A DNA stretch of 5,805 bases. Source: Planctomycetaceae bacterium (GTDB taxonomy: Bacteria > Planctomycetota > Planctomycetia > Planctomycetales > Planctomycetaceae). Where the stretch lies: contig DOCI01000317.1 in the NCBI GenBank assembly GCA_003503535.1, forward strand, positions 7,689 through 13,493. Direction: 5' to 3'. How positions within the stretch are numbered: position 1 is the stretch's first letter; every line of letters starts with the position of its first letter. The notes under the pieces are model-generated. The model ran no database searches and had not been told where the DNA came from. It saw only the letters and a list, made by a program, of their open reading frames with translations. The translations under genes and the position numbers were made by a program. Positions 1-5,805 of the stretch are shown here, in pieces.

Positions 1-606
1 CCAAAAACCTTCTTGATAACTTGTAAGTCGTCATAACTAGAAATCTTTCCAGAGTCCGCTTATTGCGATGAAACCCATGTAATTCAGTATCGACATTTCG
101 CAGAAATGAATTTTTTGAAATTCAACCCGCAGAGAAGGTCTCGACGTAATTTTACTTTATTAACCTCGAATACCTTGCACGCCACTTAACGCCTGCATGC
201 CCGCAAAGCTACTTATTCTACCTATGTTAACAAGTGAGTCCTAAGCCACAAAGGATTGCTTCGAACTGCAGCAAAAAATACGAAAAGTTCTGAATGTGTA
301 CAGGTGTATTTCAATGTCGCAAGATCACCGAGAGAATTGAACTTTGCCCGTAACATTTGCAGCTCGATTCACTTAACTCAGTTGGACTGGTTTGTTTTAC
401 GATTTGAATTACCTTCAGAGAAATTGGATTTCCACCACATTGCGAACTTGAGACTTTGAGTGCCAGCGGAAAGAATGAATTAGAAATATGACTTACGAGT
501 GAACTCGATAGGCGTGACTTTCGTTCAGAAAACATTCCACCACAAATCTAATGTTGTACCATCTCCGGGGTCGCTCAGTTTTTCTTCAATAACCATCAGG
601 ATCTCG
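1..606. other. Gene-poor AT-richer leader/intergenic region
   Basis: No convincing gene lies here. The longest open frames (256-459 plus, 311-535 minus) overlap on opposite strands, lack a ribosome binding site and resemble no family I know. Direct counting over bases 1-300 gives 118 G or C (about 39%), clearly lower than the downstream genes. A short inverted repeat TTGAA-A-TTCAA sits at 115-125. A weak sigma-70-like pair, TTGGAC (382-387) and TTGAAT (404-409) with a 16-base spacer, is too poor to call a promoter. The promoter of the downstream two-gene unit should lie in this stretch, but I cannot place it. I saw no tRNA, rRNA or riboswitch fold. Confidence 0.6.
598..601 (+). promoter_or_regulatory. 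Ribosome binding site deciding the start at 607
   Basis: AGGA lies 5 bases before the ATG at 607. The longer alternative start (GTG at 499) has no purine-rich motif in front of it, so this site supports the shorter protein. Confidence 0.55.
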
Positions 607-1722
607 ATGTCGGAATTGCCAGCGAAAACGAATCCTGAAAAGCGGAAAGGGTTCCGTAAGCAAAAGCGGGACAATCCTGGTCAGGAGAACGCTCCTGGCT
701 GGAATAAAGAGTGCTTGTGCGGACAAAAACTAACTGGATTACGAGCGGAATCTCCTCAGCGTATTCTCTGTGATCATTGTGATCGGAAGCACTTCATTCT
801 GCCGATCAGCAAATATCCCGAGCCCAAACGACTCAAGAAGAAGCGGGCAAAAAAACGACAGCGGGAAGAACCCCTTTCAAAAACCATCTCCCGAACGTTT
901 TCACGAGCAGGAATCGCCGTTAAAGCAGGATTTGGTAATTTACTCGCAATGGTCTGGCAACGAATCGTTGTTGGATTTCGCGCCTTCCGTGCCAGCTTGA
1001 CTCCGCTGCGTCTGACAATGCTTTCACTGGTGATTGTGATTTGTTGTGGCGCTTACTTTGCCATCAGGCAACAACAGCAAAGTAAAGCGGTGCGAATCTT
1101 ACGCGAATCAGTCGCTGAAGCCGAATCAGCAATGAAGGAACAAAACTGGCCTGCTGCAACTGAACAATTTCATCTGGCAGCCGAAGCGATTCGAGTTTTG
1201 AATCGGGATGATGTTTTTGCTCGGGAAGTATTACAGAAAGATCGGGAATTGCAGGCAGTCGAAGGTTTGTGTCTGTTATCACTGGAAGACATCATCGAGG
1301 AAGTAAGTGATCCCCATCAAACATTGAATGACTGGGAAACTCTGTTTCGCCTGCAGATCGATCAACGCTGGATGATTGTAGAAGCCTGGCTCTCACCCGG
1401 GAAATCAAACTCAGTCATCGTGGAAACCATCCCCTTGAAAAGTGGAGTTGTCAGCATCATCTGGCCAGGAGAGTTGATGAAAGAAGACTTTGCAGACTCG
1501 GGGCCAGTGCATGTCCTGATCGCCGGTCAGATTTCAGCAGTGAATCGATCCTCTCTCGAGAGCATCGATTGGGAAATTCTAATTCAACCGGAAACCGCTT
1601 TTCACTGGTGTTTTCCAGAGACCTGCGAACGTCTCAACTTTGAACTCGAAACTCCATGGATGCCTGAAGATAGCTTGCAATCGGTTCTGGATCGACAAAA
1701 AACGGCATTATTGAAGGAATAG
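607..1722 (+). CDS. Zinc-ribbon, single-pass membrane protein of unknown function (planctomycete type)
   Basis: Function is not known. I chose ATG 607 (371 residues) because AGGA precedes it. The in-frame GTG at 499 would add 36 residues that do not look conserved. Residues 1-35 are basic and polar. A Cys4 pattern, C36-x-C38 and C55-x2-C58, followed by FILPxxxYP (63-71), resembles the zinc-ribbon heads common in planctomycete proteins. A very basic stretch (74-86, nine Lys/Arg in the first eleven residues) and an amphipathic region precede one hydrophobic helix at about 136-153. The basic residues on its N-terminal side predict the ribbon in the cytoplasm and the C-terminus outside. Residues 155-200 are helical and TPR-like (a W-x-A-A-x-x-x-F pattern near 181-188), and about 235-350 appears beta-rich. 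The next gene starts 3 bases after the stop, so the two probably form an operon. Seen: motifs and topology. Inferred: metal binding and an envelope role. Confidence 0.85.
   Translation: MSELPAKTNPEKRKGFRKQKRDNPGQENAPGWNKECLCGQKLTGLRAESPQRILCDHCDRKHFILPISKYPEPKRLKKKRAKKRQREEPLSKTISRTFSRAGIAVKAGFGNLLAMVWQRIVVGFRAFRASLTPLRLTMLSLVIVICCGAYFAIRQQQQSKAVRILRESVAEAESAMKEQNWPAATEQFHLAAEAIRVLNRDDVFAREVLQKDRELQAVEGLCLLSLEDIIEEVSDPHQTLNDWETLFRLQIDQRWMIVEAWLSPGKSNSVIVETIPLKSGVVSIIWPGELMKEDFADSGPVHVLIAGQISAVNRSSLESIDWEILIQPETAFHWCFPETCERLNFELETPWMPEDSLQSVLDRQKTALLKE
1713..1718 (+). promoter_or_regulatory. Ribosome binding site inside the upstream gene end
   Basis: GAAGGA lies 7 bases before the ATG at 1726 and overlaps the last codons of the preceding gene, whose TAG stop is at 1720-1722. 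This arrangement is typical of translational coupling and fixes the start of the second gene. Confidence 0.7.
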
Positions 1723-1725
1723 TCG

Positions 1726-3237
1726 ATGAGACAGAAAATCCTGGCGATGATAGTATTCTGGATGATGTCCAATACTGCTGTTCTTGCCGAAGTTCAACAA
1801 TATTCGATACCTGAATTTGTCGCGAATAAAGATCAATGGAATGGACTTGTGGGCGAAACCCTGCGGATCGAAGGACGTTACTCCTCATTTTCCCCCAGTT
1901 CGATGCGATTTCAAAAATGTGATCTCTCTTTTCAACTGCCTGCCGGTACGCCACGACCATTGGGACGTAGCAAGAATCTTGAAGTGACAGGCCAATTAAT
2001 TCGCGAACAGAATGAATTGAAGTTTCAGGTCGACTCTCTGCAGACCCGACCTGCTGATCTCGAACAGATTCAACTTTCCAGGGCATTGCTTCCCAAAAAC
2101 GATGCGACTCCCTGGTACGAATTGGGGATGACGGCAACGAATCGTGCGAAGTTTTATGACGATGAGATTCTCAAACTGATCGGTGAAGAACTCCTGGTCG
2201 AGGGAATTCGTATTGAACGTTCTCGTCAAAAGCAGCCGACAGTTGCGTTCTTGAATGATCTGTCCGCTAAAGCGGCTAAACTGGGAGTCTCCAAGTCGCT
2301 TTATCTTTCATTGAAACACGAAAGTTTGCGCGAGCAGTTTGCACAGGAACGTATTATACCAGATTTTGATTATGAGAAATTTCTGAAAGAATTAGAGTCG
2401 GCTCTTCCCGGTTCGCAGGTGCCGTTGACCTCCCTCAAAGGTGATGTTTTTGAGGCTTACCGAAAACAACCGCGGGAAACTTTTGCAAAAGCCAATGCCC
2501 ATGCTCAACAGCAGTTGAGTCGATTGTTTCATTTGGAAGTTTTACGGGCACAGATTCAGTCAAAACTGGCAACCGGGGGCTCAAATGGGGACTTGCTGGC
2601 AAAACAGTACGAGTTACTGGCCCCGGATGATCCGGAATATGCAGAAGAATTAAGAGCAGCGGCATTGATGTTTCGCACGAAGAATATCCTGACCTCCACT
2701 CGAACAGAATTGCTTGCGGTTGCCGATCAATATCGAGATCAGGGAGATGTCGAGATGGCCGAAACGGCGCTGACACGCTGGCTGAATCATCGAGTCCAGC
2801 AACTCGATCGTGCCGGCCCTTCCGATTATCTCCAGACTGCTCTCGACTTCGACTCCTGGTTAAAAAAGCGAGAGCGTGCAGAGGAAATCCTGCTCTCTGG
2901 AATTCAGAAATATCCAGACGATGCCGCATTGCTGGCATTACTCAAACGTTGGGATTTCGCGAAGAACGGGGATCAGTGGGTTTCAAAGTCCGATCTACCC
3001 ATGTCCAGGCCGAATGAAATCGAGCAGGCGATTCAATCGGGTCGTGTAGTTGCCGGGATGTCGCGAGCACAAGTCGCATCCACTCTTGGAGCACCGAAAA
3101 CGGTTACGCGAATCGCCTCGCAAAAAGAGAATTTGCTGATCTGGAATTATCCAGATGTCAAACTGGCAGTGCGATTTGAGCAACGCCGGGAACGGAATGA
3201 CTATGTCGTAGTGAATGTTGGACCTTTACCACGTTAA
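1726..3237 (+). CDS. Exported protein with beta-rich N-terminal domain, TPR-like middle and C-terminal BamE/SmpA-like module
   Basis: I do not recognise a named family for the whole protein (503 residues). Residues 1-21 form a Sec signal peptide: Arg/Lys at 2-4, a hydrophobic core, and V-L-A before a likely cut after A21. There is no lipobox cysteine, so a soluble periplasmic protein is expected. Residues about 34-108 alternate beta-like segments (G43-E-T-L-R-I-E-G50, then a V-T-G turn) and could be an OB-like fold. A PWYELG segment (129-134) starts a long helical region. The most TPR-like parts are 333-352 and 372-406 (E-x-A-E-x-x-L and Y-P-D-D patterns), followed by G-D-Q-W (415-418). The C-terminal part has G444-M-S-R-A-Q-V, L-G-A-P at 454-457 and I-W-N-Y at 472-475, the typical layout of the BamE/SmpA/OmlA module. 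It is coupled to the upstream membrane protein gene. Role in envelope assembly or protein scaffolding is inference only. Confidence 0.9.
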   Translation: MRQKILAMIVFWMMSNTAVLAEVQQYSIPEFVANKDQWNGLVGETLRIEGRYSSFSPSSMRFQKCDLSFQLPAGTPRPLGRSKNLEVTGQLIREQNELKFQVDSLQTRPADLEQIQLSRALLPKNDATPWYELGMTATNRAKFYDDEILKLIGEELLVEGIRIERSRQKQPTVAFLNDLSAKAAKLGVSKSLYLSLKHESLREQFAQERIIPDFDYEKFLKELESALPGSQVPLTSLKGDVFEAYRKQPRETFAKANAHAQQQLSRLFHLEVLRAQIQSKLATGGSNGDLLAKQYELLAPDDPEYAEELRAAALMFRTKNILTSTRTELLAVADQYRDQGDVEMAETALTRWLNHRVQQLDRAGPSDYLQTALDFDSWLKKRERAEEILLSGIQKYPDDAALLALLKRWDFAKNGDQWVSKSDLPMSRPNEIEQAIQSGRVVAGMSRAQVASTLGAPKTVTRIASQKENLLIWNYPDVKLAVRFEQRRERNDYVVVNVGPLPR

Positions 3238-3246
3238 TCGGAAATT

Positions 3247-3261
3247 TCTGCCCCTGGCAGA
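3247..3261. terminator. Short GC hairpin after the two-gene unit (possible weak terminator)
   Basis: TCTGCC (3247-3252) and GGCAGA (3256-3261) pair perfectly over 6 bases around a 3-base loop, starting 10 bases after the stop at 3237. No T-run follows on the plus strand, so it is not a classical intrinsic terminator. It may act as a weak terminator or a 3'-end stabiliser, or be chance. Confidence 0.3.
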
Positions 3262-3341
3262 CAACAGAGTATCGTCTTTGCATGATTAATTTTTTAATTG
3301 GTTCATTTCGTTTCCCTGAAATCCAGCGATGTCCATGCATA

Positions 3342-4610
3342 ATGAAATCTATTCGAATTTCTGACATGATCCTCTTCTCTTCGCGACTGCTTTTCCTGTG
3401 CTTAACGCTCAATGGGGCTCTCCTTTGTGCGGAGGAAATTTCTTTCCTGCAGGTGCCACAAGTCAATCCAGCCAGCATGGATGGGAAAGTTCTGTGTGGT
3501 TATCAAGGTTGGTTTCGTTGTCCCGATGATGGCATGCACGAAGGCTGGCATCATTGGAGTCGGAATCGGAATCGGCTGACGCCTGCCAGTCTGACATTTG
3601 AAATGTGGCCAGATGTTTCGGACCTGCCGGAGTCTTCACAATTTGAAACGCCCGAGTTTACGGATCGCTCAGGAAAGCCACTCAGGTTATTCAGTTCGGC
3701 AAATGCGGAAACTGTTGACATTCATTTTCAGTGGATGCAGACCTACGGAATTGATGGTGTCTTCCTTCAACGGTTTCTGGTCAACATTGAACGCCCTTCC
3801 TTTGATGTTGTACTCCAGAATGTTCGCACCTCGGCCAGAAAATCTGGGCGTGTGTATGCGATTTGTTATGACTTATCCGGGACCCCAGTTGACCAAATCT
3901 ACAATAAACTGACGACTGACTGGAAAAGGCTGGTCGATGAATTGGAAGTCACTCAGGATCGGCAGTATCAGCACCACAACAATCAACCAGTCGTATTTCT
4001 TTGGGGCCTTTACCCCGATCGCTTCGACGCGGAAATTGCGAATCGACTCATCGATTTCTTTCACGAGAAAACGAAGTATCAGGCGACCGTTGCAGGAGGA
4101 ACTCCGTGGTACTGGCGGCGGGAAAAAGATCCCGGTTGGTTCAGGGCTTTTCGTCGGCTCGATATTCTCAGCCCCTGGAATGTCGGAAACGTTTCTCATC
4201 AGGATGGAAACAAGGAAGCCAGCACCGGGTACTGGCAGAAAGATTTTGAAGAAGCCACCAGTAACAACGTCGAATGGATGCCGGTGATTTATCCCGGCTT
4301 TTCCTGGAAGAATCTCAAAGGAGAATCTGGTGCCAATGCAACAATTCCCCGCAGAGGCGGAGAGTTTTTCTGGAAGCAATTCCTCGCGGCGAAGAAAACT
4401 GGTGTCAAAATGGCCTACGTAGCCATGTTTGACGAAGTGGACGAAGCCACCGCAATTTTTAAAGTCTCGAACCATCCCCCGACTCAAGCGAATTTCGTCA
4501 CCTATGAGGGATTGCCTGCGGACTGGTATTTGCGATTAACCGTAGCAGGAGTAAAAGTGATTCGAGGGGAAGCGGAACCTGTCAGTGAAATTCCAATTCA
4601 CCCAGAATGA
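3342..4610 (+). CDS. Secreted glycoside hydrolase family 71/99-like protein
   Basis: This is probably an exported carbohydrate-active protein of the GH71/99-like group found widely in Planctomycetota and Bacteroidota. True GH99 enzymes are endo-alpha-1,2-mannosidases/mannanases; the substrate here is unknown. From ATG 3342 (422 residues) a clean signal peptide appears: K2/R5, a hydrophobic core at about 9-28, and L-C-A with a cut after A30. The in-frame ATG at 3282 would put 20 extra residues, encoded partly by an AT-rich tract, before it. Neither start has a good ribosome binding site, and ATG 3366 remains possible. Family marks are V-L-C-G-Y-Q-G-W-F (50-58), W-H-H-W-S (69-73), Y-G-I-D-G-V-F-L-Q-R-F (135-145), S-P-W-N-V-G (277-282) and F-D-E-V-D-E (363-368). 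The spacing of E365 and E368 equals the E-x-x-E of the GH99 catalytic motif, suggesting an active site, by inference. A tiny repeat of CGGAAT (3561-3575) encodes R-N-R-N-R. The gene is convergent with fabH, 31 bases apart. Confidence 0.82.
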   Translation: MKSIRISDMILFSSRLLFLCLTLNGALLCAEEISFLQVPQVNPASMDGKVLCGYQGWFRCPDDGMHEGWHHWSRNRNRLTPASLTFEMWPDVSDLPESSQFETPEFTDRSGKPLRLFSSANAETVDIHFQWMQTYGIDGVFLQRFLVNIERPSFDVVLQNVRTSARKSGRVYAICYDLSGTPVDQIYNKLTTDWKRLVDELEVTQDRQYQHHNNQPVVFLWGLYPDRFDAEIANRLIDFFHEKTKYQATVAGGTPWYWRREKDPGWFRAFRRLDILSPWNVGNVSHQDGNKEASTGYWQKDFEEATSNNVEWMPVIYPGFSWKNLKGESGANATIPRRGGEFFWKQFLAAKKTGVKMAYVAMFDEVDEATAIFKVSNHPPTQANFVTYEGLPADWYLRLTVAGVKVIRGEAEPVSEIPIHPE

Positions 4611-4641
4611 TCGAGCGAGTTTCCTTTGGGCAGGTGAAGTA

Positions 4642-5619
4642 TTACCAGACAAACAAGGATGTACCCCAGGTTAACCCGGCTCCAAAACCACACATGAGAA
4701 TCGTATCGCCGCGGTCGATTCGGCCTTCGGAATTGGCTTCATCGAGGACAAGGGGAATGGAACCAGCCGAGGTGTTGCCATATTTGTGGACGTTATTGAA
4801 GAAACGTTCGCTGGAGACATTCAGCTTTTGGGCAACCGCATCAATAATCCGCTGATTGGCCTGATGCAACGCGAAGAGAGAAATATCGTGTACGGTCATT
4901 TGTGCCGATTCGAGTACGATTTCAATCGATTCAACAACCGTTCTCACCGCCCATTTGAATACATTCCGACCATCCATCTGGAGAAAGTGCTGACCAGAAG
5001 TAATTCCTTCTGCGGTGATCGGATTTTTTGATCCCCCGCAAGGTCGATCGAGCATCCCACTGCCACTGCCATCGGAGGCGAGTTGATACGATTTGAATCC
5101 TTGTTCGAGTGTTCCTGCTGAGAGCAGGACTGCACCGGCTCCGTCGCCAAACAGTGGAGCGATTGTCCGATCCTGAGGGTCGACAATTCGTGAATTGCTA
5201 TCTGCACCAATCACCAGAGCCAGCTTCGCATTTCCGGTCGCGACATATTGAGCACCGGTTGTTACGGCATACATGAAGCCCGAGCAAGCTGCCGAAATAT
5301 CGAAAGCCGGGGCATCGAGTCCTAAGCGATCTTGCACCAGACAAGCAGTTGAAGGGCAGTGATAGTCCGGAGTAAAAGTGCCAACAATCAACAGATCGAC
5401 ATCTTTGGCATAAACCCCCGCTTTGCCCAATGCGTTTTGTGCAGCCGCAACAGCCAGATCGCAGGTCGATTCGTCGACTCCGACTATGCGACGTTCACGA
5501 ATTCCAGTCCGTTGCTCAATCCAGGCGGGATCGCAGTCGGGACATAACTCCTGCATCTGCAGGTTCGTTCGGACGGTTTTTGGCACATAAGACCCCGTGC
5601 CGACAATTTGTACCCCCAT
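4642..5619 (-). CDS. fabH: 3-oxoacyl-[acyl-carrier-protein] synthase III (KAS III)
   Basis: FabH is the cytoplasmic condensing enzyme that starts type II fatty acid synthesis by joining an acyl-CoA primer to malonyl-ACP. Starting at ATG 5617-5619 the protein has 325 residues and opens M-G-V-Q-I-V-G-T-G-S-Y-V-P, aligning directly with the E. coli N-terminus. The catalytic triad is complete: C112 in A-A-C-S-G-F, H252 in L-H-Q-A-N, and N282 in Y-G-N-T-S-A-G. R-T-G-I-R-E-R (37-43), F-G-D-G-A-G-A (157-163), R257 after the His motif and the C-terminal G-F-G-A-G-L-T-W-G are also typical. In-frame starts at 5712 (GTG) and 5697 (ATG) would add up to 31 residues unlike the family. None of the starts has a clear Shine-Dalgarno. 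Odd points: a C-P-D-C at 26-29 just before W33, and C88 in H-C-P where E. coli has Phe87. No rpmF or plsX, often found before fabH, is visible, but the window ends 186 bases upstream. Confidence 0.96.
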   Translation of the reverse strand: MGVQIVGTGSYVPKTVRTNLQMQELCPDCDPAWIEQRTGIRERRIVGVDESTCDLAVAAAQNALGKAGVYAKDVDLLIVGTFTPDYHCPSTACLVQDRLGLDAPAFDISAACSGFMYAVTTGAQYVATGNAKLALVIGADSNSRIVDPQDRTIAPLFGDGAGAVLLSAGTLEQGFKSYQLASDGSGSGMLDRPCGGSKNPITAEGITSGQHFLQMDGRNVFKWAVRTVVESIEIVLESAQMTVHDISLFALHQANQRIIDAVAQKLNVSSERFFNNVHKYGNTSAGSIPLVLDEANSEGRIDRGDTILMCGFGAGLTWGTSLFVW

Positions 5620-5805
5620 CAAAGAACAGGTTCGACGGGTAACGGCATTTGAAAGTCGCGGAATCTTTGCGGCTGTCGAAATTAGAGCTTCATCCATGGA
5701 TTCGCTTGTCACAGATTGGAGTGATCGAACTTTTGAAATAGGCGTAATTTGGGGAACGTAAGATAGTGATCACAATAGGATTATCTGAAGTGTCATCGTA
5801 ACAGA
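5620..5805 (-). promoter_or_regulatory. Upstream region of fabH
   Basis: These 186 bases precede the preferred fabH start and should contain its leader, promoter or the end of an upstream operon gene. A perfect 8-base palindrome GTGATCAC lies at 5766-5773, too short to call an operator. A minus-strand frame stays open from the window edge (5803) to a TGA at 5690-5692; it could be the tail of an upstream gene or chance. I cannot locate a convincing promoter. Confidence 0.35.

Noticed and set aside
253..278. TTCGAAC resembling a tRNA T-loop
   Set aside because: The flanking bases do not form a 5-bp T-stem and no acceptor, D or anticodon arms can be drawn around it.
256..459. Plus-strand open frame of 67 codons
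   Set aside because: It begins with a TTG codon without a ribosome binding site, overlaps an equally open minus-strand frame, and has no recognisable motif.
499..606. N-terminal extension of the zinc-ribbon membrane protein from GTG 499
   Set aside because: No ribosome binding site precedes GTG 499, while ATG 607 has AGGA at good spacing; the added 36 residues show no domain or signal.
3561..3575. Tandem CGGAAT repeat
   Set aside because: Only about 2.5 copies inside a coding region, encoding R-N-R-N-R; not significant as a repeat element.
4611..4641. Shared bidirectional terminator between the convergent genes
   Set aside because: Only a 4-bp imperfect stem can be drawn and no T-run follows on either strand.
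5620..5712. N-terminal extension of FabH from GTG 5712 or ATG 5697
   Set aside because: The start at 5619 gives the exact family N-terminus and normal length; the extra residues resemble no FabH segment.
5690..5803. Open minus-strand frame running in from the window edge, possibly the end of an upstream gene
   Set aside because: Only about 37 codons are visible, with no resemblance I can see to PlsX or L32 C-termini; chance is a fair explanation.

Overview
The window looks like chromosomal DNA of a Planctomycetota bacterium, most likely of the Planctomycetales (moderate confidence, from gene content and style only). It shows a zinc-ribbon plus transmembrane protein of a planctomycete type, a large exported TPR-like protein of unknown function, a secreted GH71/99-like glycosidase homologue, and a FabH with the usual catalytic triad. 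Only two of the four genes have a clear Shine-Dalgarno sequence. The genes have roughly balanced base composition, while the first 300 bases are clearly AT-richer (118 of 300 are G or C, about 39%). No mobile element, CRISPR array, rRNA or tRNA was seen.

Layout: bases 1-606 hold no credible gene and probably act as intergenic and leader DNA. Bases 607-1722 (+) encode a 371-residue membrane protein with a cytoplasmic Cys4 zinc-ribbon-like head, one transmembrane helix and an extracytoplasmic alpha/beta region. Bases 1726-3237 (+) follow after only 3 bases, with the ribosome binding site inside the upstream gene. They encode an exported 503-residue protein with a beta-rich N-terminal domain, a TPR-like helical middle and a C-terminal BamE/SmpA-like module. 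A 104-base gap with a small hairpin and an AT-rich tract separates this pair from a secreted glycoside hydrolase 71/99-like protein at 3342-4610 (+). Only 31 bases further, and convergent with it, lies fabH (minus strand, 4642-5619), which makes the initiating 3-ketoacyl-ACP synthase of fatty acid synthesis.

How they work together: the first two genes are almost certainly co-transcribed and translationally coupled. Both products put helical-repeat and beta-rich parts on the outer side of the inner membrane, so a shared envelope role is plausible but unproven. The glycosidase-like protein is probably an independent polysaccharide-processing enzyme. FabH is housekeeping and unrelated to the plus-strand genes. 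The least understood part is the two-gene membrane/exported pair. I do not see strong evidence for a wholly new system.
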